Position numbers and translations under genes: made by a program. A stretch of 64,000 nucleotides of DNA, taken from Microbacterium oxydans (lineage in GTDB: Bacteria > Actinomycetota > Actinomycetes > Actinomycetales > Microbacteriaceae). The notes below the pieces were generated by a model that had not been told where the DNA came from, did not search any database, and saw only the letters and a program-made list of their open reading frames with translations. Position 1 is the first letter of the stretch, and every line of letters starts with the position of its first letter. The DNA lies in NCBI RefSeq assembly GCF_900095745.1, contig NZ_FMIR01000017.1, positions 124,001 through 188,000 of the forward strand, written 5' to 3'. Positions 47,066 to 56,371 of this stretch are shown here, piece after piece.

Positions 47066-48745
47066 GTGCAACGTCCGCTCGCGGGTCTGACCAGGCGCAA
47101 CTTCGTCACGGAGCTGACCGCCGGCGTCACGCTGCTCGCCATCGCCATCCCCCTGAACATCGGATATGCGCAGATCGCAGGACTCCCGCCGACCGCGGGA
47201 CTCTATGCCCTGATCGTGCCGACGATCGTGTACGCCCTCGTCGTCTCCTCCCGGCAGCTGGTCGCCTCCCCCGACGCGGCGGCCGCCGCGCTGGTCGCCT
47301 CCTCGATCGGTGGACTCGCCGCTGCGGGTAGCGCCGACTACGCGACACTCGCCCTCGCGCAGGCGATCATCTGCGGCGGCATGTTCGTGCTCCTCGCCGT
47401 GTTCAAGCTCGGATTCCTGGCGAACTTCCTGTCGAAGCCGATCCTGGTCGGATTCGTCGGCGGCCTCGCGCTGGACATCATGGTCAGCCAGGTCGCCAAG
47501 ATGCTCGGCGTCAAGATCGACTCCGGCAAGGAGTTCACGGGCAAGGTCGCCGACCTCATCGGAGGCTTCACGACCCTCAACGGCTGGGCCGTCTTGATCT
47601 CGGTCTGCTCGGTGGCTGTCCTGCTGCTCGGGCGCAGGTACCTGCACGCCGTCCCCTGGGCGCTGATCGTCCTCGTGGCGACGACGCTCGTGGTCGTCCT
47701 CACGGGTCTCGATCAACGCGGTGTCGACGTGCTCGGCGAGGTGCCCGCAGGCCCGCCCGTGCTCACCTGGCCGATGATCGACTGGTCGCTCTGGCTCGCG
47801 CTCGTGCCGTCCGCGATCGCGCTGACGCTGGTCACCACCGCGGAAGGACTCCTCGTCTCTCGCTCGTACTCCGAGAAGCACGGCTACCCGTTCCATGCCA
47901 ACCGGGACCTGTTCGCGTTCGGCATCGCCAACGTCGCCGCGGGGGCTCAGGGCAGCTTCGCCGTCGGATCATCGACCTCACGCACGGCGGCCATGGACCA
48001 GGCCGGATCACGGACGCAGTTCCCCGCCCTGATCCTCGCCGTCGGAACGCTCCTGCTCCTCCTCTTCGGCACCGCTCTGTTGGCGGACATCCCGTCGCCC
48101 GCCATCGGCGCCATCGTCGGGGTCGCGATCATCCCACTCCTCGGGATCCGTGACTTCATCGATCTGTGGCGCAAGGACCGGTTCGAATTCCTGATCGGCG
48201 CCACGTGCTTCCTCGTCACCCTGTTCATCGGGTCCATCCCCGGCATCCTGATCGCGTTCGTGCTCGCGCTCATCAACATCGCGCGGCGCGCCTCCAATCC
48301 GGCCATCGACGTGCTCGAATCCAGCGGCGATCCGGGCGAGTCCCTGCTCGAGGACGCCCCCGCCGGAACCGTGACCGCTCCGGGGGTGATCATCATCCGC
48401 CTGGCCGCCCCGCTCTTCTTCGCGAACGGAGCAGTCTTCTCGAGCGCGGTGAAGGACGCCATCCGTTCGGCGGGCGACGGGGCCGTCCAGCACCTCGTCG
48501 TCGACATGGAGGCCGTGACCGATGTCGACGTCACGGGCGCCGAATCGTTCGCATCGCTCAAGGAGTGGCTCGCCGCCCGCTCGGTCTCGCTCGCGTTCAG
48601 CCGGGTCCGTCCCAATACGCTGCACCGACTCACCGGCCTCGGTCTCCTCGTGTCGGAGCAGGTCTACGCGACCAACCGTGCAGCAATCAGCGATCTCACC
48701 CGAACCACGCCGCGATCGCCGCGATCAGAGAGAGAAGGCCAGTGA
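47066..48745 (+). CDS. SulP-family anion transporter with STAS domain (first)
   Basis: A 559-residue SulP/SLC26 transporter, typically moving sulfate or bicarbonate. About eleven to twelve membrane segments are followed by a C-terminal STAS domain at about 440-545 (VVDMEAVTDVDVTGAESF). The conserved PxxAGLY-like LPPTAGLYALIVPTIV is present. Start GTG at 47066 with GAAGGGAG upstream. Its TGA overlaps the next ATG (TGATG). It heads the run SulP - GAP - GAP - arylsulfatase. Confidence 0.9.
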   Translation: MQRPLAGLTRRNFVTELTAGVTLLAIAIPLNIGYAQIAGLPPTAGLYALIVPTIVYALVVSSRQLVASPDAAAAALVASSIGGLAAAGSADYATLALAQAIICGGMFVLLAVFKLGFLANFLSKPILVGFVGGLALDIMVSQVAKMLGVKIDSGKEFTGKVADLIGGFTTLNGWAVLISVCSVAVLLLGRRYLHAVPWALIVLVATTLVVVLTGLDQRGVDVLGEVPAGPPVLTWPMIDWSLWLALVPSAIALTLVTTAEGLLVSRSYSEKHGYPFHANRDLFAFGIANVAAGAQGSFAVGSSTSRTAAMDQAGSRTQFPALILAVGTLLLLLFGTALLADIPSPAIGAIVGVAIIPLLGIRDFIDLWRKDRFEFLIGATCFLVTLFIGSIPGILIAFVLALINIARRASNPAIDVLESSGDPGESLLEDAPAGTVTAPGVIIIRLAAPLFFANGAVFSSAVKDAIRSAGDGAVQHLVVDMEAVTDVDVTGAESFASLKEWLAARSVSLAFSRVRPNTLHRLTGLGLLVSEQVYATNRAAISDLTRTTPRSPRSEREGQ

Positions 48746-49416
48746 TGGGCACCGTCATCGGAGACATGCTTCCGCTTGCACTCGGCGTCGCGATCAGCCC
48801 GATACCGATCATTGCCGCGATACTCATGCTGCTCTCGCCGAGGGCACGCGTCACGAGCGTCGGTTTCCTCCTGGGCTGGCTCGTCGGCATCGTGGTCGCG
48901 GTCACCGTGTTCACGCTGCTGTCGTCGATCCTCCCCGAGGACGACCCCGACATCTCTCACCCGATCCGCGGTGTGGTGCAGCTCGTACTCGGCCTGCTTC
49001 TCTTCCTCCTCGCATTCGGACAATGGCGCAAGCGGCCGAAGGCCGGCGAAGAGGCCGCGCTGCCGAAGTGGATGAAGGCCATCGACACGATCACCTTCCC
49101 GGTCGCCCTGGGGCTCGGCTTCCTGCTGTCGGCGGTGAACCCGAAGAACCTGATCATGGCGGCCGGCGCCGGCACCGATATCGGCGCGGCGGCGCTTCCG
49201 GCCGGATCCGTCGTGCTCGTGATCGTCATCTACACGCTCATCGCCGCATCGACCGTCCTGGTCCCCGTGGTCGGCTATCTCTTCGCCGCCGATCGCCTCC
49301 GCGGACCGCTCGACGCCCTGCGCGGCTGGCTCGCCAAGGAGAACACCGTCATCATGGCCGTGCTGCTGCTCGTGATCGGAGTATCGATGATCGGCAAAGG
49401 CATCGGGAGCTTCTAG
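48745..49416 (+). CDS. GAP-family membrane protein (first)
   Basis: A 223-residue membrane protein of the GAP / sulfolipid-1-addressing (Sap, PF11139) family, six hydrophobic segments in two halves. The typical FLLSAVNPKNLIMAAGAG stretch is present. In mycobacteria, Sap-family proteins help move sulfolipid and glycopeptidolipid to the surface; the substrate here is unknown. Its ATG overlaps the SulP stop codon. Confidence 0.82.
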   Translation: MGTVIGDMLPLALGVAISPIPIIAAILMLLSPRARVTSVGFLLGWLVGIVVAVTVFTLLSSILPEDDPDISHPIRGVVQLVLGLLLFLLAFGQWRKRPKAGEEAALPKWMKAIDTITFPVALGLGFLLSAVNPKNLIMAAGAGTDIGAAALPAGSVVLVIVIYTLIAASTVLVPVVGYLFAADRLRGPLDALRGWLAKENTVIMAVLLLVIGVSMIGKGIGSF

Positions 49417-49460
49417 AACCGTCACCGCACGGGACGGGAAGACGGAAGAGAGGCACGGAG

Positions 49461-50177
49461 ATGGGCGAACTGATCCTGGATCTCATTCCGGTCGCGCTCG
49501 GCGTCGTGCTGAGCCCGCTCGCGATCATGGCTCTCGTCGCGGTGCTGCTGTCGCAGAAAGCCAGGGCCAACGGGATCGCGTATCTGCTCGGGTGGTTCCT
49601 CGGCCTCGCCGGACTCATGGCGCTCTTCCTGTGGCTGTTCCCGGTGCTCCAGGTGCATCAACGCGGCGAACCGCCCCTGTGGGTGCCGCTCGTCCGCCTT
49701 CTCGTCGGTCTCTTCCTCGTCGCCTCCGCCGTCTGGGTGTACCGGAAGGGCCGGGTGCACATCCAGCGGATGGCGGCGGCTTCGACGCCCCGCGACGTCG
49801 TGGCCGCGTCACCCCAGCTCCCCGGCTGGCTGCATTCGGTGGAGTCTTTCCGCCCCGGGCGCACGTTCCTTCTCGGCATCGGGCTCTTCGTCCTGAACCC
49901 GGTCGACGCGTCCTGCGCCATCCTCGCCGCGCTCGACATCACCCTGTCCGACGTGGATCCGGCCGCGGGACTCTGGGTCGCAGCCGCCTTCGTCGTGGTG
50001 GGCACCCTCCCGATCGCTCTTCCCGTCGTGTACGTCGTCGTGCGCGGCCGCGACGCGCAGCCGCTGCTCGACCGCGTCCGCACGTGGATCGCCGGCAACA
50101 CACACGTGCTCAACGCGGCTCTGCTCCTCGTGATCGGCGCTCTCCAGCTGCAGAAGGCGCTCGCGGCGCTGATCTGA
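49461..50177 (+). CDS. GAP-family membrane protein (second)
   Basis: A 238-residue GAP/Sap-family membrane protein with two three-helix halves linked by a polar region of about 60 residues (HIQRMAAASTPRDVVAAS). The GIGLFVLNPVDASCAIL stretch corresponds to the NPKN region of the first copy, with NPVD here. Start ATG with GAAGAGAGG upstream. It follows the first copy by 44 bp. The two are not close paralogues. Confidence 0.8.
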   Translation: MGELILDLIPVALGVVLSPLAIMALVAVLLSQKARANGIAYLLGWFLGLAGLMALFLWLFPVLQVHQRGEPPLWVPLVRLLVGLFLVASAVWVYRKGRVHIQRMAAASTPRDVVAASPQLPGWLHSVESFRPGRTFLLGIGLFVLNPVDASCAILAALDITLSDVDPAAGLWVAAAFVVVGTLPIALPVVYVVVRGRDAQPLLDRVRTWIAGNTHVLNAALLLVIGALQLQKALAALI

Positions 50178-50182
50178 GTGAC

Positions 50183-50197
50183 CGGGAGCGTCTCCCG
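50183..50197 (+). terminator. Short hairpin after the GAP genes
   Basis: CGGGAG and CTCCCG pair around a 3-base loop, six bases past the second GAP stop. There is no T-run and only six pairs, so it may be a weak terminator. The sulfatase has its own promoter candidate downstream. Confidence 0.35.
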
Positions 50198-50254
50198 ACG
50201 GGTCCCTCGCTGCGAGGTGACGGGGATCACCCGGATGAGCGTCGCGTTCCACCG

Positions 50255-50284
50255 GTGACAACAACCATCGCGCCGCAGTACTGT
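50255..50284 (+). promoter_or_regulatory. Promoter candidate for the arylsulfatase
   Basis: GTGACA (50255-50260), an 18-base spacer, then TACTGT (50279-50284), 41 bases before the ATG at 50326. It suggests the sulfatase can be expressed apart from the SulP-GAP genes. Confidence 0.45.
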
Positions 50285-50325
50285 GCGGATACGGCATCGT
50301 TCCGACAGGCGAAGGGAACCAGCAA

Positions 50326-52668
50326 ATGGCTCGCGACTTCCAGGGCAAGATCGAACTCGACGTGCGCGACTCCGTCGCGGATTGGGACGCCTATCGGGCG
50401 TCGACGCCACCGACAGGTGCACCGAACGTCCTGGTCGTGCTCTACGACGACACCGGCATGGCGGCGTGGTCGCCGTACGGTGGCCGGATCAACATGCCCA
50501 CCATGGATCGGCTCGCGCAGAACGGCCTCACCTACTCGCAGTGGCACACGACCGCGCTCTGCTCGCCGACGCGATCGACGTTCCTGACCGGACGCAACCA
50601 CCACCTCAACGGCTTCGCCACGATCTCGGAGTCGTCGACGGGTTTCCCGGGTTACAACTCCCACATCCCCGAGTCGAACGTCACCATGGCGCACGTGCTC
50701 CGCGACGCGGGGTGGTCGACGTTCTGGGTCGGCAAGAACCACAACGTGCCGATCGACGAGTGGACCGCCGGCGCCTCGAAGAAGCACTGGCCGCTGGCAC
50801 AGGGCTACGACCGGTTCTACGGCTTCATCGGCGGCGAGACCAACAACTGGTATCCGTCGCTGGCCGAGGACAACCACTACATCGATCAGCCGTACCTCCC
50901 CGAGCAGGGCTACCACCTGTCGAAGGATCTGGCCGATCAGGCGCTCACGATGATCCGCGACGTCAAGCAGACCGAGCCGGACAAGCCCTGGTACCTCTGG
51001 TTCTGCCCCGGGGCCAACCACGCTCCCCATCACGCCCCGCAGGAGTACATCGACAAGTACAAGGGTCAGTTCGACGACGGCTACGAGGCCTACCGCGACT
51101 GGGTTCTCGCCAGGATGGTCGAGAAGGGCATCGTTCCGGCCGACACCGACCTGACCGCGCTGAACCCCATGGCCGACGGCACGTTCAACCCGACCGATGA
51201 GGTGCGCCCCTGGGACTCGCTGAATGCCGAGGAGAAGGCGATGTTCTCCCGCATGGCGGAGGTCTACGCGGGCTTCAGCGAGTACACGGATTCGCAGGTC
51301 GGCCGCATCGTCGACTACCTCGAAGAATCGGGTCAGCTCGACAACACGCTCATCCTGTACTGCGCCGACAACGGCGCGTCCGGCGAGGGCAGCCCGAACG
51401 GCTCGGTCAACGAGGGCAAGATCTTCGGTGGCTACCCCGACGACGAGGCGGAGAACCTTCGCCTCGTCGACAAGCTCGGCTCGCCCGACACCTACAACCA
51501 CTACCCGACCGGGTGGGCCGCGGCGTTCTCCACGCCCTACAAGATGTTCAAGCGCTACACCTATCAGGGCGGCGTCTGCGATCCGCTCGTGATCCACTGG
51601 CCCGCCGGTATGAAGGCCCGCGGTGAGGTGCGCCATCAGTACCACCACTCGACGGACATCGTCCCGACGATCCTCGAGGCTTGCGGAGTGGAGTTCCCCG
51701 ACGTCTACAACGGTGTCGAGCAGACGCCCCTGTCCGGCGTGTCGATGGCGTACTCGTTCGATGCCGAGCCGGAGGGGCCGACGCAGAAGCAGACGCAGTA
51801 CTACGAGATGCTCGGCCAGCGCGGCATCTGGCACGAGGGCTGGAAGGCCGTCGCAGTCCACGGTCCGATGAGCGGCATCAGCAACTTCGACAAGGACGAG
51901 TGGGAGCTCTACCACACGGACGTCGACCGGGCCGAGGCGAAGAACCTCGCCGAGGAACATCCCGACAAGCTCGAAGAGCTCAAGGCGCTCTGGATGGACG
52001 AGGCGAAGACCAACAACGTGTTGCCGCTGAATGACCTGCAGATCATCGGCAACCCGAAGGACTTCGAGACGTTCATCGGGATGGAGTTCCACCAGCCGGC
52101 TCCGCCCTCGGGTCGGTTCGTCTACTACCCGAACACCAGCGAGGTCCCCGAGAGGTCTGCGGCGAACACGCACGGCGTCTCGTACAAGATCGCCGCCGAG
52201 GTCGAGTTCACGCCCGATACGGAGGGGGTCATCTTCGCGCACGGCTCCCGCTTCGGCGGGCACGCTCTCGTCGTGAAGGACGGCCAGGTGCACTACGTGT
52301 ACAACTTCCTCGGTATCCCTCCGGAGGATCGGGTCTCCGCGCCCGTGCCGACGTCGGGGAAGCACATCATCGGGGTCGAATTCACGAAGGAGGGCATGGG
52401 CGAGCACCGCGAAGGCGTCGGCCCGGTGAAGCTGTACATCGATGACCAGGTGGTCGGCGAGAAGCAGATCCGCACGGTCCTCGGACACTTCTCCCTGTGC
52501 GGCGAAGGGCTCACGATCGGCCGCGACAGCGCGGACCCGGTGTCGTCGCTGTACGGCTACGGGTTCGACTTCGCCGGCGGCGAGATCACGAAGGTCGTGT
52601 TCGACATCGCCGACGACGCCTACCTCGACCTCGAGGCACATCTGGCAGCGGCCATGGCACGCGACTGA
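50326..52668 (+). CDS. Arylsulfatase (Cys-type)
   Basis: A 780-residue sulfatase of the alkaline-phosphatase superfamily that cleaves sulfate esters. The formylglycine-forming site is CSPTRS at 79-84 (Cys79), the calcium ligands begin at DD 41-42, and the GRNHHLNGFATI segment is typical. The C-terminal 250 residues form a beta-rich extension found in this arylsulfatase subgroup. No signal peptide, so it should act in the cytoplasm. It needs a formylglycine-generating enzyme, whose gene is not in this window. Start ATG with GAAGGGA upstream. Confidence 0.94.
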   Translation: MARDFQGKIELDVRDSVADWDAYRASTPPTGAPNVLVVLYDDTGMAAWSPYGGRINMPTMDRLAQNGLTYSQWHTTALCSPTRSTFLTGRNHHLNGFATISESSTGFPGYNSHIPESNVTMAHVLRDAGWSTFWVGKNHNVPIDEWTAGASKKHWPLAQGYDRFYGFIGGETNNWYPSLAEDNHYIDQPYLPEQGYHLSKDLADQALTMIRDVKQTEPDKPWYLWFCPGANHAPHHAPQEYIDKYKGQFDDGYEAYRDWVLARMVEKGIVPADTDLTALNPMADGTFNPTDEVRPWDSLNAEEKAMFSRMAEVYAGFSEYTDSQVGRIVDYLEESGQLDNTLILYCADNGASGEGSPNGSVNEGKIFGGYPDDEAENLRLVDKLGSPDTYNHYPTGWAAAFSTPYKMFKRYTYQGGVCDPLVIHWPAGMKARGEVRHQYHHSTDIVPTILEACGVEFPDVYNGVEQTPLSGVSMAYSFDAEPEGPTQKQTQYYEMLGQRGIWHEGWKAVAVHGPMSGISNFDKDEWELYHTDVDRAEAKNLAEEHPDKLEELKALWMDEAKTNNVLPLNDLQIIGNPKDFETFIGMEFHQPAPPSGRFVYYPNTSEVPERSAANTHGVSYKIAAEVEFTPDTEGVIFAHGSRFGGHALVVKDGQVHYVYNFLGIPPEDRVSAPVPTSGKHIIGVEFTKEGMGEHREGVGPVKLYIDDQVVGEKQIRTVLGHFSLCGEGLTIGRDSADPVSSLYGYGFDFAGGEITKVVFDIADDAYLDLEAHLAAAMARD

Positions 52669-52682
52669 CGCGGTTCCCGCCC

Positions 52683-52735
52683 TGACGGCGGCCGCGTGCG
52701 CTACTCGATCCCGAGGGCGTGCGCGGCCGCCGTCA
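52683..52735. terminator. Hairpin spanning the stop codon of the second LAL gene
   Basis: Perfect 14-base arms (52683-52696 and 52722-52735), extended inward by several further pairs, bracket a loop that contains the LAL stop codon at 52701. One arm is inside the LAL coding region. Lies between convergent genes and can terminate the arylsulfatase transcript. Confidence 0.65.
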
Positions 52736-55292
52736 CGCTGTCCCGATCCGAGACGCCGAGCTTGCGGTAGATGTTGCGCACGTGGGTCTTGACGGTGTTC
52801 GGGGAGATGAACTCCTCTTGCGCGATCTGACGCAGCGTCGCGTTGCGGCTCAGCGCCAGCAGCACGATGCGTTCTCGATGCGTGAGCTCCGCGTCCATGA
52901 GCAGCCCCGCCGTGACGAGCCGCTCCCGGACAGTGTCGGCGAAGCGTGTCCGGGTACCGGCGGTCGCGCGCGCGCCCAGTAGACGCAGCACGGCGGGATC
53001 GGCCGCGGCGATACGGCGGACGTGCTCCTCCGGCTCGGCCAGCGAGAGCGCCAGGGAGAGCGAGGCCTGGGCCCGCTCGGAGTCACCGGTGTGCACATCG
53101 AGCGCGGCAGCGACCAGCCAGGCGTCCACCATCGAGGCCGGCAGCGCGCACGTCATCGAACCGTCGAGGACGGGGGCGAGCGTCTCGCGTGCGACCGCGT
53201 GCCGATGGTCGTGCAGAGCCGCGATCGCGCGGAGGACCACCAGTTCACCACTCGTGCCGAACGCGCGCTCGGTCTCGGCGATGAACTGGTCCCGCAGATT
53301 CGGCTCGCCCAGGCGGTCGAACGCGTGCACGGCGAAGGCGCCCAGCATCGCATACCAGTGCGGAGGGAGCGGCATGTCATCCCGAGGGAGGAGGGTTTCG
53401 AGGAGCGTGCCGGCCGCCTCATGCGGATCGGGGGCGGCTTCGGCGCTCAGCAGCGCCATCAGCCCTTGCAGACCTCGCGAGATCGCCGGCTCGGAGCCCG
53501 AATGGATGATCGCCTCCGCCGCGCGGAAGGTCTGCTCTGCGTCGACCGCCTGCAGACGTTCGTACGGGACCCAGTACCGCCACACCCGGGTCACCTCGTA
53601 GAAGGGATCGTCCGGCATTCCGAGTTCGCGCCATCGGGCGTCCAGTCGCGCCCCCGAGGCGAGAACGTCGCGCATCCTGCCTCGGAAGAGGGCGCTGGTG
53701 TTGAGGACGGCGGATGCCTGGAGCTCCGCCGTGATCGCGTCGACCGCTCGCGCCTGATCGGCAGCGGAGCGCGCATAGCGCTCGGCGCGGTCCAGGTGAC
53801 CGACATACAACTCCCCCATCGCCGCCTGCAGGAACGCATACGTGTCGAGCTGGGTCTCTCCCGTGACGGTGTCGAACGCACGCCCGAGCCGCGCGAGGGC
53901 TTCCGTGATCCCTCCGCGGCGCACGGCCGTGTGCAGATCAAGTCCCGTCAGCCACTGACGGGTCGCCGGCGACGTGTCCTGGTCGCGTACCGTCGCGAGG
54001 ACGGCTGCCGCCGCCGAGGCATCGCCGCGGGCGAGTTCCGCGGCGGCGACCAGCATCTGCACCGCGGCGTCCGACCGCAGCGGAGCGGGCATCGTCCCGA
54101 TCGCCTCGATCACGGCGCAGGCGTGCCCCGTCAGGATCAGTTGCATCCCGCACCGGCGCAGAACCACGGAGATACACGCCGGATCCGAGCTCTGCGTGGC
54201 GTGTCGCAGCGCCGGAAGATGCTCCTGCTGCTCGGCGAACCATTCGGCGGTGTCCTTCTCGAGGTGGTCGATGACGGCCCGCCCCCGATCCCGCAGGCGT
54301 GCGGCGAGGAACTCCCGCAGCAGCGGGTGATAGTGGTACCAGACGGGATCGCTACCGTGCCGGCCCATCAGCACACTGAGCTGGATGAGCCTCTCCACGA
54401 GGGCGGCGGCGGGAGCACCGGGAGACAGCCGGTACGCGAGATCAAGCGAGAACGCCTCCGGGACGGACGTGACGAGGAGGAACTCGCGAAGCTCCTCATC
54501 CAGGTCGGCGAAGACTTCCTCGAGGAAGTAGTCGACCAGCGCAGGCGCATCCCCGCGGAGAGGTCTGTCGGTGATGTCGGCGTGCTGCAGCCCGGCGAGC
54601 ACCATGAGGCGGAGTCCCGCGGCCCAGCCCTCGGTCCGCTGGAGAATCGTCGTGATCTCCCCCTGCGAGACCGTGATCCCGTTGGCCCGGAAGAAGGACC
54701 GCACCTCGGCGGGGGTGAACGCCAGATCGGCGTTGTCGAGCTCGAGCGCGATTCCGGCGATACGACGCCGCGCCACGCGGATCAGCCGCGTGCCGCGCCC
54801 GGAGAGGACGACGTGCGCGTTGCCGGGGACAGCCTGGACGAACGCCGACAGCATGTCGGCCAGTTCCGGTGTCCCGATCAGGTGGACGTCGTCGAAGACG
54901 ACCACGATCCGTCGCGGCGTTGCCCGCAGAACCCGCGCGAGCGAGCGCGCCGAGTCGTCCGACGCCGCTCGCGGAACCGTGGCCAGGCTCTCGCGAAGCC
55001 TCCCATCCGGGATCCGTTCGAGCGCTGCGCGAAGGAGAGAGAGCTCACGGTCGCCGCGCTGGAAGGAGACCCACACCACCTCGGTGTCCGGTTCCACGTC
55101 GATCATCTCCGCCCAGCTGGCGAGGAGCCTGGTCTTGCCGGCTCCGGCCGGGGCGGTGACGAGCGTCAAGGTCCAGGGCTCGTCCATCGCGGCCGTGAGC
55201 CGGTCGAGCAGTCGTGGACGCGCGACGTCATCCTCGCCCGCCTCGGGGACGAACGTCCTCGGTGCATCGTCGTCGCCGATGCTCTCCGTCAT
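52701..55292 (-). CDS. LAL-type LuxR-family regulator (second)
   Basis: An 863-residue MalT-type LuxR regulator. Walker A is APAGAGKT at 47-54, Walker B is IVVVFDDVHLIG, then winged-helix and helical TPR-like regions, and a C-terminal LuxR helix-turn-helix (ATLRQIAQEEF, SPNTVKTHVRNIYRKLGVSD). The start is ATG at 55292, five bases after a G-run, and an upstream in-frame codon at 55349 is unlikely. It ends back to back with the arylsulfatase and is close to a SulP gene, so it may sense a sulfated or related compound; this is inference. Confidence 0.92.
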   Translation of the reverse strand: MTESIGDDDAPRTFVPEAGEDDVARPRLLDRLTAAMDEPWTLTLVTAPAGAGKTRLLASWAEMIDVEPDTEVVWVSFQRGDRELSLLRAALERIPDGRLRESLATVPRAASDDSARSLARVLRATPRRIVVVFDDVHLIGTPELADMLSAFVQAVPGNAHVVLSGRGTRLIRVARRRIAGIALELDNADLAFTPAEVRSFFRANGITVSQGEITTILQRTEGWAAGLRLMVLAGLQHADITDRPLRGDAPALVDYFLEEVFADLDEELREFLLVTSVPEAFSLDLAYRLSPGAPAAALVERLIQLSVLMGRHGSDPVWYHYHPLLREFLAARLRDRGRAVIDHLEKDTAEWFAEQQEHLPALRHATQSSDPACISVVLRRCGMQLILTGHACAVIEAIGTMPAPLRSDAAVQMLVAAAELARGDASAAAAVLATVRDQDTSPATRQWLTGLDLHTAVRRGGITEALARLGRAFDTVTGETQLDTYAFLQAAMGELYVGHLDRAERYARSAADQARAVDAITAELQASAVLNTSALFRGRMRDVLASGARLDARWRELGMPDDPFYEVTRVWRYWVPYERLQAVDAEQTFRAAEAIIHSGSEPAISRGLQGLMALLSAEAAPDPHEAAGTLLETLLPRDDMPLPPHWYAMLGAFAVHAFDRLGEPNLRDQFIAETERAFGTSGELVVLRAIAALHDHRHAVARETLAPVLDGSMTCALPASMVDAWLVAAALDVHTGDSERAQASLSLALSLAEPEEHVRRIAAADPAVLRLLGARATAGTRTRFADTVRERLVTAGLLMDAELTHRERIVLLALSRNATLRQIAQEEFISPNTVKTHVRNIYRKLGVSDRDSVTAAAHALGIE

Positions 55293-55390
55293 GGGAACCC
55301 CCCGGTCCATCGTTCGACGCCAGGCCAGCAGATATCCGCAGTATGACACCGCGCAGATAAGGGCTCAAGCGCTTCCGAGAGGACGAATGT

Positions 55391-56371
55391 CTAGACCGAG
55401 GTCGACCTCCGTCGAAGAGCGAGCAACGACAGGAGAGACGGCACGGCTGCCCCGAAGAAGAGCGCCAGCCCGACGCCGAGAAGCGTCTCCAGTGCCCGCT
55501 CGAGGAAGCGTGCTCCGGGCTGCTCCGTGGAGTTCACCAGGATGAAGGTCAGGGCGATGAACGTCGTGAAGCCCGGGGCCACATACCAGCGGCTCCCCTG
55601 GGTAGCACACAGGGCACCGACCACGACGCCGGCCACGACGCCGATGAGGAGATCTCCCGGCGCGAGGACTGCGAAAGCGGCGGCGGCGAAAGCACCGACG
55701 AGCACCGAGATCGCCCGGCCGATGCTGCGCGATATGAGCTGCCCGCGCACGGGACGCATCACGAGCAGCACCGCCGCCGTCGCCCAGCCGACGTGCTGCA
55801 GATCGAGGAGGAAGCCCACAGCGGCGGCGATCGCAGCTGCGGCACCGAGAAGGAGCCCGTAGACCAGCATCGCCCGACCTCGCGGCACAGGGGCTGCGGG
55901 CGGCGGCGGGCCATCTCGCTCCGGCCAGAGCAGGGAGACGAGCCACGCGTACAGCGATCCCGCCACCATGCTTCCCGCGAGCCCGACGGCTGCCGATGAC
56001 CAGGGGAAGCTCAGACCGATGCCGATCATCGGCAGGACGAGGATCAGCACGAGCTGCGCCAGGCGCCCATGCACCGCATTGATGCACGCGAGCACGGCCG
56101 CGCCGAAAACCGCGACGACGGCGACGGCGGGCACGGTGGCGAGCAGCGACCCCACGAGCAGCCCGATCGCACTGAGACCTCCGACGAGGAGGATGACCGC
56201 GCGACCGCGTCGCCGAGGCGGAAGCCGGAACGCCGCCGCGGGAAGAACACCGACGGCGAGAGCGAGACCGAGCGTCGGGCTGAAGGGAGTGACGACCATG
56301 GCGGGCAGGGCGAAAGCGATACCGAGACCGAACCTCGCCCACTGCCAGGTCAGGCCGGCCTGGTCATCCAC
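55391..56371 (-). CDS. FUSC-family membrane protein
   Basis: A 326-residue membrane protein with two sets of five to six short hydrophobic segments, typical of the FUSC/aromatic-acid exporter family. The second half carries HVGWATAAVLLVMRPVRGQ, the conserved FUSC signature region, and RSIGRAISVLVGAF. It is a half-size form lacking the large cytoplasmic domain of AaeB. The GTG start overlaps the SulP stop by eight bases, so it is translated with it. Substrate unknown. Confidence 0.8.
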   Translation of the reverse strand: MDDQAGLTWQWARFGLGIAFALPAMVVTPFSPTLGLALAVGVLPAAAFRLPPRRRGRAVILLVGGLSAIGLLVGSLLATVPAVAVVAVFGAAVLACINAVHGRLAQLVLILVLPMIGIGLSFPWSSAAVGLAGSMVAGSLYAWLVSLLWPERDGPPPPAAPVPRGRAMLVYGLLLGAAAAIAAAVGFLLDLQHVGWATAAVLLVMRPVRGQLISRSIGRAISVLVGAFAAAAFAVLAPGDLLIGVVAGVVVGALCATQGSRWYVAPGFTTFIALTFILVNSTEQPGARFLERALETLLGVGLALFFGAAVPSLLSLLALRRRSTSV

